Assembly: GCA_951804985.1 (NCBI GenBank)
Contig: OX638132.1
Location: 85,998,696 to 86,062,695 of the forward strand
From: Dryomyza anilis
Taxonomy: Eukaryota; Arthropoda; Insecta; Diptera; Dryomyzidae
Reading direction: 5' to 3'
DNA: 64,000 bases
The position numbers and the translations under genes were made by a program. Below the pieces are notes generated by a model. The model did no database searches. It was not told where the DNA came from and worked only from the letters and a program-made list of their open reading frames with translations. Shown here piece by piece: positions 23,301-31,352 of the stretch; position 1 is the stretch's first letter, and each line of letters starts with the position of its first letter.

Positions 23301-26288
23301 CAGCCAGTCATAATTGTTGAATGTATTATGCGATAGATATGCGTGCATCTACGTCACTACTACATACTACATAAGTATTACAATGGACAAACTTAGTACT
23401 GAAATTTTGTAAAACTTAAATCGTTTAGCATACGTTATGTGTACAACCAGAAAAAAATGCTATATAAATAATAGTTTTTTACTATTAAAAATAGTCAATA
23501 GGATAAATTATTATTTTAATCGGAAAATACCATTAAATACTAGAAAATACCATAACATTGCCATTCAGTTTATATAGAAAGATTTATTTTTTGTACTATT
23601 AAATCAATAATTGTCCTATTGACCAATTTTAATGGTATTTGAGCGAATTTTTTTCTGGGTGTAGTAGATATGTTTCTGTGTCTATAAAATACAAACAATA
23701 TGCTCCTCCCTACTACTCTCCACTACAGGCCACAATGCTGAAGAAAACCAAGAGCAAACGTCGCCTGACGGAGCCGCACATCTCGCCGGCCATCATGTCG
23801 TTATCAGCCACTTCCTCTGCATCAGCTTCATCGCTGCCTGGCGCTTCCGGCAACATGCAGGCGCTACAAGCACCACCAACACAAACACTAGGTGAAAATA
23901 GCGATCGTGATCGCGACAAGGAGACAGTCGGCACATAGAAATCACGTCCGTCCGGTCCAAGTTTTCTTTTTTCCTGTTTTCTATAAAAAAAAAAACAAAC
24001 ATACACACAAAAAAAAAACACTCATGAATAATAGCAGGCAAAAAAGGCGAATGTAAAAAAATAGCACAGAGCACTAAATATTTGAAAACAGATGAAATTT
24101 ATAATTCAAAGGCATATAAAGTAACGAATAATAAAAGCAACATCATTCAACACCAAATAATTATCTACACTAAGATGCAAAAAAAAAGAAATATTTAAAT
24201 ATATTAAAACAAAAAAACTTAATAGAACCTCTTTCAAAATATACAAAATACATTTTAAAATTTTAATCGTAAGAATTAATGCATTATTACACCAAACAAC
24301 AACTACTATTATTATTAAATAGTGAAAACCCGCAATAAGTTTACTTCTGACTACGAAAAAGCAATTCTAAATTTTGCCGATTTAAATTTCAAACAAACAA
24401 AAAACACCTGAATTAAAAAAATGGTTGTAAATATATTAAATATAAAAATAAACTTAAACTAACATCCTAAACATTTTAATTCTAAAGCAAATTGTATAAC
24501 TTAGATTTAAGGACTACAAAGAAAAATGTCCAAACGAATTAAATTTTTAAAATAAATGTTCGAACGTAGCCTCTGCTACTTTCCCACCAATGCACACACG
24601 CAACACTTACACAAACTCAAAAATCAATACTATTGCTCAGTCACTACCTTTTGCAACTCACTACTATAGCATAAGCCAAACATACTCAAACACAACTCAC
24701 TTTTCCACAATGCCTTTTCATACCTGCTGCCAATTATGAACCACTACACTATTTACTACTATTTTAAAAGTTATAGTTTTGCTCCACTAGAGCGCAGTTT
24801 CACAACAAACTCATTTCAACGTTATGCGTAAACTCTCTGATTTAAGTCATTCACTCTCCAGTAGTTTCTGTAGACATTGTAAACTTGCATAAAATTCACA
24901 TAATTCGCATTAATTTTTTACGCTAATTCAGTAGTTATTGTAATGTAGAATTTATCACTTTTTTAGCTATTTAGAGTGTGCGCGAGTTCGACTAAATTGC
25001 TGACTAAACTAAATTGCTGTCGGCTATGCAGGGTTCGACTTTTCAAATTGAACTAAATTGGAAGACGGCAAACAGACATATGATAATCGATTTATTAGGG
25101 ACTTTAACAATTACCGGTTACCGAATGGAGATCGAATAAAAACCTGTACAATTTAGTTTAGTCCGCAATTTAGTCGAACTCGCACACAGCCTCAAAACAT
25201 TTTGCCAAACTTCGTCTGAAAACTGGTCTGGGAGTTACGGTCATAGGAGTAACGGTATTTGTTCTGTTATTTACGAAGTAATTGTTGAATGACTAAGAAG
25301 AACTCGGTGGTATACGTAGCATTATTCGATATTAAATACATTTTTGTTATGCTCGAGAACTGATTATTTGTACATGTGCTGGGGATATGCTCGAGAACTG
25401 ATTATTTGATTATTACCTATTCGTTACCCGACCAGTTACATTACCAACATGTGCTACTAGATAACTTCTAATAGGGCAAAATTCTTAGCTCTCGAGTGAT
25501 TTCGTAGTTATATTCAGGTACTCTGGCAGGTCTTAGCAAAAGTTTTATATTTTAAATTGTAATATTATTTTAGACCATTTTTACTAATTCACATTTTCTA
25601 AATTGTACCTATTTAATTCTTTGCTACATAACTTAGAACCGCATTGCTTTTTTTTTAATATTTGAATGACTTTTTTGCAAATTTTAATAAATTAATATTT
25701 TTTTTTTTTGTACCATTTATAAAACATAAACATTATTATGTTATATCGATTATATATCGATTATATAACTCTATTTTCTCTATTTCTCTCTTTCTCTCTT
25801 TATATTTCCATACACAAAACATATACTCGCCAAAAAATAAATACAAAAACTCCAAATCAATTCATGTCATACATGAATCATCAACTACTACAACAATTAA
25901 ACAACAACAAAAAAATATTTATATATTGTAATATTTTCATATTTTATATAAACACTTAAACATCTATTAATTTGACCCCACCACCTCAATTGGATCGGAT
26001 GTTTCCCAAAATCGTGTGTTGCTTGTCTCTCTCTCTCTCAACACGTTACGTTTGACAACATGTTGATAACATTGTTGCCAACAACAATTCACGCAACACA
26101 CACGCATACAGGCGACCATGTTGAAGAAGAACAAGGGCAAAATGAAACGTCGCAACACTGAACCCACAATGCTAGTCGCAGGCGCCATTACAGGTCCTCC
26201 ACAACTGTCGCTGGCGCTGCCAACGGACACGGCCCCAAATGCCGCCGATGGTAATGCGGATACGGCATCGAACAACACGGACTTCTGA
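2231..26288 (+). CDS. DGKQ: Diacylglycerol kinase theta, spliced, 5' end outside window
   Basis: The kinase phosphorylates diacylglycerol to phosphatidic acid at membranes. Exons (+): 2231-2310, 2373-2475, 2541-2647, 2712-2796, 3937-4137, 6061-7731, 11243-11458, 11519-11655, 11724-12013, 12077-12398, 12474-12703, 12917-13065, 13146-13415, 19609-19897, 19969-20125, 20403-20510, then 23729-23938 or 26112-26288. All junctions are GT-AG and keep phase, giving about 1,540 residues in the window. Domain order is C1 (end only), C1, C1, a long disordered region, Ras-association-like and RRM-like regions, the DAGK catalytic domain ([16 protein letters not shown]) and the accessory domain. Three C1 fingers plus RA-like regions are the hallmark of the theta class. 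The 5' exons, including most of the first C1, must lie upstream of base 1. Family identity is very secure; exact splice ends are inferred by eye, without transcripts. Confidence 0.95.
2373..2475 (+). CDS. DGKQ: DGKQ exon: second C1 finger, N-terminal half
   Basis: The exon starts after tttctaaag and ends in phase 1 before gtacaa. It encodes the His and the CTVC pair of the second C1 finger in a basic context ([12 protein letters not shown]). It is 62 bp downstream of the previous exon. Confidence 0.88.
2541..2647 (+). CDS. DGKQ: DGKQ exon: second C1 finger, C-terminal half
   Basis: The acceptor is atttttacag and the donor gtgagt. Joining in phase gives [12 protein letters not shown] followed by C seven residues later, which completes the second C1 (C-x2-C-x4-H-x2-C-x7-C). 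All zinc ligands are intact. Confidence 0.88.
2712..2796 (+). CDS. DGKQ: DGKQ exon: third C1 finger, N-terminal half
   Basis: The exon follows gtacag and precedes gtattt. It opens with HHW and carries the CAYC pair of the third C1. It ends in phase 1, which matches the acceptor at 3937. Confidence 0.88.
3301..3562. mobile_element. Short inverted-repeat element (MITE)
   Basis: The ends TCATTTACTACAAGAGTG and, reversed, TCATTTACTACGAGAGTG flank a 262-bp AT-rich unit in a kinase intron. Imperfect inverted similarity continues inward for about 20 more bases. No target duplication is clear. Confidence 0.6.
3937..4137 (+). CDS. DGKQ: DGKQ exon: third C1 finger, C-terminal half and linker
   Basis: After ttttcatag the exon reads [14 protein letters not shown] and then C seven residues on, completing the third C1. 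A linker of about 45 residues follows. The donor is gtaagt in phase 1. Confidence 0.9.
4829..5775. repeat. Three tandem copies of a 306-333 bp unit
   Basis: The block ATTGTAATACCAAAACTGCA recurs near 4845, 5178 and 5484 (the last slightly diverged), giving periods of 333 and 306 bp. Each unit holds ACGTCA followed by a TGACGT core and then ATCGA and AAGGAATTC. The array fills the intron between the third C1 finger and the large exon. Confidence 0.8.
6061..7731 (+). CDS. DGKQ: DGKQ large exon: disordered, charged linker
   Basis: This single 557-codon exon runs from the tataatttag acceptor to a gtgaat donor. It has no recognisable fold. Visible features are poly-Pro near its start, Ser-rich tracts, Gly-rich patches, a basic RRRRRR run, and just after it (about 7440-7510) a strongly acidic Asp/Glu stretch. 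Codon third positions are much richer in GC than the flanking introns, which supports coding. The open frames on the other strand here are shadows of this exon. A small unrecognised intron inside it cannot be excluded. It links the C1 fingers to the RA-like region and is a plausible site of regulation. Confidence 0.88.
8490..9225 (+). pseudogene. Decayed non-LTR retrotransposon, 3' end of reverse transcriptase ORF
   Basis: Across frames one can read blocks typical of the C-terminus of insect non-LTR ORF2 proteins: [29 protein letters not shown] and [10 protein letters not shown]. Frameshifts and stops separate them, for example the TGA soon after SIGSLEH. It is in sense orientation in a kinase intron. 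The Jockey or CR1-like clade cannot be settled by eye. Confidence 0.75.
9406..10154. mobile_element. MITE with CAGAGAGT ends and 7-bp duplication, copy 1
   Basis: The ends CAGAGAGTATA and, reversed, CAGAGAGTTTAC are flanked by TTCTCAC on both sides (9399-9405, 10155-10161). The body matches 14758-15126. It contains a second element at 9441-9824. Confidence 0.85.
9441..9824. mobile_element. Nested MITE with CACTCAG ends
   Basis: Inverted ends CACTCAGG and CACTCAGAGG continue inward as TAAAATCAAGC. It is flanked by TG on both sides, and the host copy at 14758-15126 shows a single TG at the empty site. The family resembles the longer elements at 29335 and 55163 only at the tips. Confidence 0.75.
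10547..10700. repeat. Two tandem 79-bp units
   Basis: The block AATTTCTCGTACCGA recurs at 10547 and 10626, followed each time by ACTCC, CATCGAT and TAGxTCCAATTT. Confidence 0.6.
11243..11458 (+). CDS. DGKQ: DGKQ exon: Ser-rich then Lys/Glu-rich linker
   Basis: The exon follows cccattag and ends before gtaagt. It encodes a Ser/Gly-rich segment and then an alternating Lys/Glu/Asp helix-like stretch near its end. It sits after a 3.5 kb intron that carries a decayed retrotransposon and a MITE. Confidence 0.88.
11519..11655 (+). CDS. DGKQ: DGKQ exon: Ras-association-like region, part 1
   Basis: After tattgcag the exon reads [13 protein letters not shown] and continues to phase 0 before gtatgt. 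The pattern matches the start of the RA-like region of theta-type kinases. The intron upstream is only 60 bp. Confidence 0.9.
11724..12013 (+). CDS. DGKQ: DGKQ exon: Ras-association-like region, part 2
   Basis: I place the acceptor at atatattag because it keeps phase 0 and gives FYLTDLY directly after the previous exon. The downstream ATG is internal. The exon carries [10 protein letters not shown] and FVRVYPGKL, typical of the second ubiquitin-like RA fold in this family. It ends in phase 2 before gtgggg. Confidence 0.88.
12077..12398 (+). CDS. DGKQ: DGKQ exon: end of RA-like region and RRM-like domain
   Basis: The acceptor is gaaacacag and the donor gtaggt, phase 0. It contains ERPWDIMKQ, the end of the RA-like fold, and [19 protein letters not shown], an RRM-like beta strand seen in theta-type kinases just before the catalytic domain. 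Confidence 0.9.
12474..12703 (+). CDS. DGKQ: DGKQ exon: start of catalytic domain
   Basis: The exon follows gttttgtag. It reads through [15 protein letters not shown], the first conserved block of the DAGK catalytic domain, and ends in phase 2 before gtattg. Confidence 0.93.
12917..13065 (+). CDS. DGKQ: DGKQ exon: catalytic core, GGDGT motif
   Basis: The exon carries [12 protein letters not shown], the glycine-rich nucleotide-binding motif, and ends within PLGTGN, which is completed by the next exon. The acceptor is tttatag and the donor gtaagt. The motif is intact, so the enzyme should be active. Confidence 0.95.
13146..13415 (+). CDS. DGKQ: DGKQ exon: end of catalytic domain, two possible donors
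   Basis: The exon starts after ctctcaaag, completes [10 protein letters not shown], and runs through LDRWTV. There are two possible 5' splice sites: a strong gtaaga after 13325 and a weaker gtcatt after 13415. Both end in phase 1, so both join the exon at 19609 in frame. The optional 30 codons encode a Lys-, His- and Gln-rich tail. The large 6.2 kb intron that follows holds a SINE, a hAT element and two MITEs. Confidence 0.9.
13416..14280. other. Intron, no feature seen
   Basis: AT-rich intronic sequence with no coding signal, inverted repeat or tandem array that I can support. Confidence 0.5.
14281..14470 (-). repeat. Degraded tRNA-derived SINE fragment
   Basis: The segment matches the SINE at 15633-15947 in blocks such as TCGTAGGTTTGCCATT, AATCGAACCCGGGGCC and CCAACG. 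It is more diverged and cut short. Confidence 0.6.
14471..14632. repeat. Possible hAT-like left end
   Basis: CAGAGGTTCCCAACCTTTT followed by a C-rich run resembles the start of some hAT elements. No matching right end was found before the P-like MITE begins. Confidence 0.3.
14633..15408. mobile_element. P-like MITE, split by a second MITE
   Basis: Ends CATGGTTGAAGTATATACAG on both sides are flanked by ATTTAAAT and GTTTAAAT, an 8-bp duplication with one change. CATG tips and 8-bp duplications are typical of the P superfamily. The uninterrupted relative is at 30752-31183. Confidence 0.8.
14758..15126. mobile_element. MITE with CAGAGAGT ends, nested in the P-like MITE, copy 2
   Basis: It is flanked by GCTTTGT on both sides (14751-14757, 15127-15133). 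The P-like copy at 30752-31183 shows the unfilled site with a single GCTTTGT, read on the other strand. This proves both ends and the 7-bp duplication. Confidence 0.88.
15633..15947 (-). repeat. tRNA-derived SINE, near full length
   Basis: Read on the minus strand, the head carries GTTAGTGC-like and GGTTCAAGCC promoter boxes of a tRNA. A conserved body of about 230 bp and an (ATT)n-type tail follow. It shares the body with 584-882, 50567-51937 and 51103-51390. Confidence 0.85.
16114..17841. mobile_element. Non-autonomous hAT element
   Basis: The tips are CAGGCATGTCAAAC and, reversed, CAGTCATGTCAAAC. They are flanked by GTCTAAAC and GTTTAAAC, an 8-bp duplication with one change. Subterminal GCGGCCCG motifs occur at both ends. 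The 1.7 kb interior is AT-rich and has no transposase I can read. Confidence 0.88.
17850..19608. other. Intron, no feature seen
   Basis: AT-rich remainder of the 6.2 kb kinase intron. I see no exon and no clear repeat. Confidence 0.5.
19609..19897 (+). CDS. DGKQ: DGKQ exon: accessory domain, part 1
   Basis: After ttccctag the exon contains [28 protein letters not shown] in reading order, the signature of the DAGK accessory domain. It ends in phase 2 before gtaaga. The sequence is highly conserved in type. Confidence 0.95.
19969..20125 (+). CDS. DGKQ: DGKQ exon: accessory domain, part 2
   Basis: The exon carries [25 protein letters not shown] and [10 protein letters not shown], all standard accessory-domain blocks. 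The acceptor is tattgtag and the donor gtaggg, phase 0. Confidence 0.95.
20403..20510 (+). CDS. DGKQ: DGKQ exon: end of accessory domain
   Basis: The exon runs from [21 protein letters not shown] to LKSALK and stops at phase 0 before gtaagt. It is the common donor exon for two alternative last exons, both of which begin in phase 0 with Ala-Thr-Met-Leu-Lys-Lys. Confidence 0.95.
20824..20962. repeat. Short inverted repeat with palindromic tips
   Basis: GGAAACACATATATGTT and, at the other end, AACATATACGTGTTTCC are inverted copies about 140 bp apart. It may be a small MITE. Confidence 0.45.
21367..21947. mobile_element. Possible hAT-type MITE
   Basis: The ends TAGTGATGGGCAAA and, reversed, TAGTAATGAGCAAA resemble hAT tips, and AACAAGAG and ACAAGAGACTTG follow. 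The flanks do not give a convincing 8-bp duplication. Confidence 0.4.
22332..22873. mobile_element. PIF/Harbinger-like MITE
   Basis: The tips GGGCCAGTTTCTCAGTGCT and, reversed, GGGCCAGTTTTTCAGTGCT are flanked by TTA on both sides (22329-22331, 22874-22876). TTA duplications are typical of PIF/Harbinger. Palindromic GTTTAAAC motifs are repeated near both ends. Confidence 0.88.
23444..23661. mobile_element. 218-bp TA-flanked MITE
   Basis: The tips CAACCAGAAAAAAAT and, reversed, CACCCAGAAAAAAATT are flanked by TA, as for Tc1/mariner-type insertions. The internal block CTATTGACCAATTTTAATGG also occurs near 40021. It ends only 67 bp before last exon A of the kinase. Confidence 0.75.
23729..23938 (+). 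CDS. DGKQ: DGKQ alternative last exon A
   Basis: After cactacag the exon reads [16 protein letters not shown] and then a Ser/Ala-rich, low-complexity tail. It stops at TAG after 69 codons. It shares the opening ATMLKK, the basic run and the RRxTEP block with exon B, 2.4 kb downstream. A possible poly(A) signal lies about 190 bp after the stop. Whether A or B is used must be decided by alternative splicing or polyadenylation. Confidence 0.88.
   Translation, partial: ATMLKKTKSKRRLTEPHISPAIMSLSATSSASASSLPGASGNMQALQAPPTQTLGENSDRDRDKETVGT
23939..24975. other. 3' UTR of isoform A and intron, no gene seen
   Basis: A-rich stretches follow the exon A stop. No further coding exon is evident. Confidence 0.5.
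24130..24135 (+). terminator. Possible poly(A) signal for DGKQ isoform A
   Basis: An AATAAA lies 192 bp after the exon A stop. In DNA this AT-rich the motif occurs often by chance, so support is weak. Confidence 0.3.
24976..25187. mobile_element. Inverted-repeat MITE between the two last exons
   Basis: GTGTGCGCGAGTTCGACTAA and, reversed, GTGTGCGAGTTCGACTAA start inverted arms of about 40 bp. The target duplication is unclear. Confidence 0.7.
25188..26111. other. Intron with CT-rich end, no gene seen
   Basis: A 22-bp block with TGCTCGAGAACTGATTA is repeated at about 25350 and 25389. A (CT)n-like run near 26030 precedes last exon B. Confidence 0.5.
26112..26288 (+). CDS. DGKQ: DGKQ alternative last exon B
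   Basis: After acgcatacag the exon reads [18 protein letters not shown] and then an Ala/Pro-rich tail. It stops at TGA after 58 codons. The first 20 or so residues are homologous to exon A while the tails differ. RRNT (B) and RRLT (A) fit a basophilic kinase consensus. The region just upstream has a CT-rich tract that could serve as a strong polypyrimidine signal. Confidence 0.88.
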   Translation, partial: ATMLKKNKGKMKRRNTEPTMLVAGAITGPPQLSLALPTDTAPNAADGNADTASNNTDF

Positions 26289-28019
26289 ATATGGTACAGC
26301 GAGCGATTAATTTAACGTGCTAATTATTGTAACTAGTAACTAAGATAATTACAACAACCAAAAAATCTACCACCTTTAATTGAAATCACAAACGAATAAT
26401 GAGTTGCTCATAGTTTTAGTAAAAAACAAAAATAGCACACAATTGATAATATTTTCAATTCAACAAACATTATATGAATCCTGAAATTGTTAATAGGACC
26501 TCATTATTGAATTGTCATTTTTCCATAGAAAAAATACTAAATTCTAAAATGCAATTAATAGAATTTTGAATACGAATATTTCGTATTTCACACTACTACG
26601 CATAATATTCAAAAATTGTTTCTTGAAAATATACACATTGCTAAAATCTAAATTCCTCCGAAGTTGATTAATATTATCCATTGCGGATTGTTGCTTTATC
26701 ATACGAATTAAAGAAATGACTACAGTCTCTATAGAAAATAATCAAAATTTATAATCAAAATGAACCGAAGCAAATATGGAAATATTGAAAACTGGCTTAA
26801 AATTAAATTTTATGAAGCGATTAATTAAATCTCCAGTATATATTGAAGAAATATAAAAACAACATCATGAATGTTTAATTATTCAATAAAAATATGTCAA
26901 AATTAGCATTTTCCAAATTTAAACTTTATTTAGTTTTCAACGCCGAACTCCTTTCAAATCCACAAAAATGTTGTTACTATCTGTATTTTAATTAGTGCGT
27001 TAAATGAAATATGAATTGCTCATTCTTTTACTAGTATAGAAAGAAAATTAAAAAAAAAAAATTAAAAATGATTACAGAACTAAGCTAATAATTGCAATTG
27101 CAAAACTTATATTACAAAAAGTAATAAAAATATATCTAAAAATTCAGTAGTAATCACTGCTGTTTTGTAATGCTTCACGAAACGTTCTTGTTACGAAGTA
27201 ATTAACGAATTAATTAACCAAAGTCAATACATGAAAAGTTGAAAATACTAAAACTGTTCATGATAAATTAACGAATATTTTTGTTGCAGAAATGCAGTAT
27301 TGTTGCTGACAAACTGTTGTTTCACAAATTTGCAATTGTTGTAACAAAAATATCTTAATTCTTGATCGAAGAGATCATAACTCATAAACCAACGCGTAAC
27401 CTAAAGTACAACAAATGCGTGAAAATTTCAATCCCAATATTGCATAGAAAAGCAGACGAAATGAGACGAAAATCAAGAGCAAACTTAAAATAGTGTTGCA
27501 TTTATTTAGATCAGTATGAAATCAGTTAGATTGATTTTGCAATTGTTTGAAATTTTCTCCATTGCTGTATTAAAAAAAAAAACAAATACTTTTTTTTTAG
27601 TTTTTATAATGCATTTCAATTGCAACCGAGGTCATTGGTTATTGTATCATACAACAACACTATGAAAAGACCAACGCGTTATTTGAGTGCTCTCAATTGG
27701 AGCACATTTCCAAAACGCTTTCGAAAACACCTACTCGTAATTTAAAATATCCTATCGAACGTTTTCGAAACATTTAGCGAAATGTGTGTGACAAACTATC
27801 TAATTACGTTGCATTTCAGTTAAATATAAGTTTAATATATATATTTTTTTGTTAATAAAAAACATTATGGCATATAAATCGAAGCATAATGGTGCGCGGA
27901 AGACATTAGCTGCCGATTTGCGGTTTGAATTAGAAGAAAAATATTTCAGTTTCTTTTTGCCATTTCGTTAAGTTTGAATATACTTTAAAATGTTCAGCAA
28001 TTTTTGCGTTTTCATTTCC
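26289..28019. other. 3' UTR of isoform B and intergenic DNA
   Basis: AT-rich sequence. I see no coding exon or clear repeat. Confidence 0.5.
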
Positions 28020-28215
28020 ATAGAACGTAGCAAGGATCTCCTCACCCAGCTGTTGGTAGGGGCTCAGTGCATGGGGTTAATCGCCAAACATTTCCGCGAC
28101 AACGACGACACGCACGCCCGCATTGCAATGCGCTGCACAATCCCACCACTTGCGACGGATCGTACAGCCCGATGCCCTAAGCGGCGTAGTGCGTAGTTGC
28201 CGGCCAGGCCTTTTA
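28020..28215. other. GC-rich island, identity unknown
   Basis: This stretch is much richer in GC than its surroundings and follows a good acceptor (ttttcatttccatag at 28010-28024). One frame stays open for about 60 codons but has the wrong phase to follow the kinase donor at 20510. The right phase stops after 11 codons. It may be a UTR exon, a non-coding RNA exon or an unrecognised gene piece. Confidence 0.35.
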
Positions 28216-28865
28216 TATTAACCTTCTGTACTAAAATCAGCAGCTGGATGGCGATTTCATGTTTAGTGCTGAAATGAAGGACAAAAAAAAATCTAAATTA
28301 AAATTTAAAAACCTAAACAAGTTTAAAACTAAAACTATTTAGCAAATAAGTTTCATGAGCTATTCATGTATATTATATAAGCAAATATTTAAAGAAATCC
28401 ATTCAAAATATAATTACCAAAAACAAAAAACAAAAAAAAAGAAATACAAAATGAAACCAATTAAACAATTTAAACAAAATACTAAATATAAATTTAATTA
28501 TTGTTTTAATTTAAGAATATTAAAAATATGTATGAACATAAAATGAGAATTATATATTTAATAAAAGTAAACAAACAAAACACAAACAACAAAAGAATGT
28601 AATAAAAAAAACCTAAAACCAAAAACTATATTTTTTCTTGCAAACTCACTTAAAGTACACAAAGAAACTTGGCAAAATCAAAACAAAAATTTAGCGTCTT
28701 TAAAACCACGTCAACATAATTAGTAAATGCGCCTAATATTAGATAAATTAGCAACAACAACAAGAACAAATACAGTGTAATTAACATTCATGCATTGCAA
28801 AAGCCCAGAAAATAGTTTCAAAATTCTTGATATTATCTGTAATAAAAGGCGCAACATTCTGAGCT

Positions 28866-28972
28866 TAATGATTGATCGCGCACACGTTTGCCGAGGAACG
28901 TGCCGCTTGGTCGCACGATCTTCAGCCGACGGCGCGTGTCCTACATTTTCACCAAACCAAAGATACCGCTAA
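28866..28972. other. Second GC-rich island, identity unknown
   Basis: A GC-rich stretch of about 100 bp in A-rich DNA. All three plus-strand frames are open across it, so the frame is not decisive. It has no recognisable domain. Confidence 0.3.
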
Positions 28973-29334
28973 ACATAAAAACCTTTAAAACACAATGTAA
29001 AATACAAATATATATATACAATGCTGCTACTGCATGTGGCGATGCATGCATTAATTTAAAAGAACTCTAGAAGAATAGCAAAAACTACACCTAAAAACAT
29101 CCATGATTAACTTACATAAGAAAAAACAACAGAATGTGAAATAGAAAGAAGACCGAATTAAAATGATGAAAAACTAAAAATAAAATAAATGTAATAAAAT
29201 AACTGAAAACAAAACATCTCTGGAGAAGAATGACTTTTTATTTATTCTACTATTGGGTCGGGTCGGTTCGGCATGCGGGAATAAATTACAAACAGTGGTG
29301 TGTAATTCGTTCAAGAAATACTTGAAAGTAAGTG

Positions 29335-30187
29335 CACCCAGAAAAAAATCATGGTAAATTAAAAGTATTTCAATAGAAAATCAATAATTTATACTATTAA
29401 AATTGGTCAATAGGATGCGTCCCATTAATTCAGTAATATTGGAACTGTTAATACAATATTTAATTGTACCATAAATTTTATAATGTGCTCCTTTAATTAC
29501 AATAAGCAAAACCTATAAATTTTTAATGATACGAATTATTAATTTTATAGTATAGTCGAACATTTTCCTAATAATTAATTAAAACAAAAGTGGATTTTAG
29601 TTAATTTAATGTATAATTTATTTTAATTAAATGACGTAAACTGAAATTAACTTTTAAAAAATCACACACATAAATGGACACTTCTCGTTGCAAAAGGTTA
29701 TATATAGCACATTCAATGTTCGCTTCAGTTTACAATACTTGAGTCTGCATTTAGAGAGTCCGTCGCCATTTGATTTCTTATTTATTATCTGTAATAAATA
29801 CAAAATGGTTAAATATAATGTATTTATATTAAATACATTAAGTCCTTACCAATGTTGCGTTTAATTATGTGGATTATTACAAAAAATGCATGCGACCATT
29901 TTGAGCAAACACAAACACGTAGAATGACGTACAAAGCGAACAAGTTTATATTCGTGTGTATGTTTTTTATGCCACGTTTATTATTATAGGAGGAAACCAT
30001 TAAAACAATAGTATTTATTCTATTAAAAATAATAATATTGAAATATTTAGATAAATGGTACTGAATTTTTGGAATACTATCATTTAATTAGAAAACTTTT
30101 GATTCAAAAAGAAAAACTATTAATTCATGAACCATAAGATTAATGGTCGTACCATTAAGTACTTAATGGGATATTTTCTTCTGAGTG
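29335..30187. mobile_element. 853-bp MITE with CACYCAGAA ends, copy 1
   Basis: The tips CACCCAGAAAAAAATCATGG and, reversed, CACTCAGAAGAAAATATCCC are flanked by TG on both sides. The body aligns with 55163-55993 along most of its length (for example GGATGCGTCCCATT and TTATTATAGGAGGAA). Confidence 0.8.
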
Positions 30188-30189
30188 TG

Positions 30190-30743
30190 ATATCACAAAT
30201 TCTTGAAGAGTCATGACCAATTCATTATATGCTTTATTAGTCGAACTACAATTCACCGAGTGGAAGTCGTAAGTACAACAAATGTTCCAATAAGAATTAC
30301 ATTTTTCTGGAATATATTCATGCCCCTTCTTGAATATAAAGAGTGTTCCACGGCTTTATCCCACTGTTGGGACATATAATCGAACCAGCCCAATCGGCCC
30401 AATTGGAACTATACATAATCTAATTCGGATATAGCCCGGCTTCTTCAATGACTTTACCCAGCTGCCACAAACTATTGTGGCATATGTGTAGCTTTTAAGT
30501 ACCTCTGACACCAGTGTTGCAAACTCATAATGTTTAGTTCCAAAGTGGTGAATAAAAACATGTACGCAATAATATGATATCGATATATAAGACATAAATT
30601 CATACAAATACAAAAATGGGCGGAATTAACTTCGTTGCTATTATGTGAAAAATAGTGGAAAATTATTAAATGTATTATGTTCCATATGAGTTGCTAGTAC
30701 AGAATAAAGAACCTAATAGGAACATGTTTATAAATAATATAGC
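30190..30743. other. Intergenic, no feature seen
   Basis: Moderately AT-rich DNA with no supported gene or repeat. Confidence 0.5.
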
Positions 30744-30751
30744 TAATTAAC

Positions 30752-31183
30752 CATGGTTGAAGTATATACAGTTTAGACCATCTACACGTTTAATTGACAT
30801 ACAGATTGCTGAGAATGTCAAGAAAAAATATAAAAATACAAGAATTAATTGTCATTTCAAACTTTATTTTCAGGTTATAGTTTTTTGCATTGCAAATTGG
30901 AGATTTTATTAAAATTTCACTCCTCACATGCACTTTTATCACTTTTTCCAATCACTGTGGTTTCTTTTCGATCCTAAAAAATCTTGAAAGTTGGCAAAAT
31001 GTAGAAATTTATTTAATTTAAAGTATTGAATATTATTTGATTTTATGAAATTGTAAACAAAGCATAGATGTTTTGTTTTAAAATATTCGTAAACAAATGT
31101 TGAATCTTTCAAACTGTTTTCAAAAAAAAATAAATGGCGACTGATTTTGAGAGAAAACTTAATCTGTATATACTTCAACTATG
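30752..31183. mobile_element. P-like MITE, uninterrupted copy
   Basis: The tips CATGGTTGAAGTATATACAG and, reversed, CATAGTTGAAGTATATACAG are flanked by a perfect 8-bp duplication TAATTAAC (30744-30751, 31184-31191). The body matches the two halves of 14633-15408 in the opposite orientation. Confidence 0.88.
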
Positions 31184-31230
31184 TAATTAACTATAAAATA
31201 GATATATAAAATGTGAATTGTGTGGCGTTA

Positions 31231-31352
31231 CCAATAATCAACAAATAATGTCCAACTTAAGATAGTAGTCGACTTTTGACACACATTTATATGGGAGATT
31301 TGTCAAAAAACCGACTATTTGTTCAAGCTGTACATTATATTTTGATTATTGG
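31231..31352. mobile_element. Short foldback MITE
   Basis: CCAATAATCAA and, reversed, CCAATAATCAA ends enclose arms that pair over most of the 122 bp. Its arms contain AACTTAAGATAGTAGTCGAC, similar in part to the element at 42191. Confidence 0.55.

Noticed and set aside
28025..28060. Third alternative last exon of the kinase
   Set aside because: The acceptor is good but the phase-0 reading gives only 11 codons before TAG and no ATMLKK start. It is kept as a question, not a feature.
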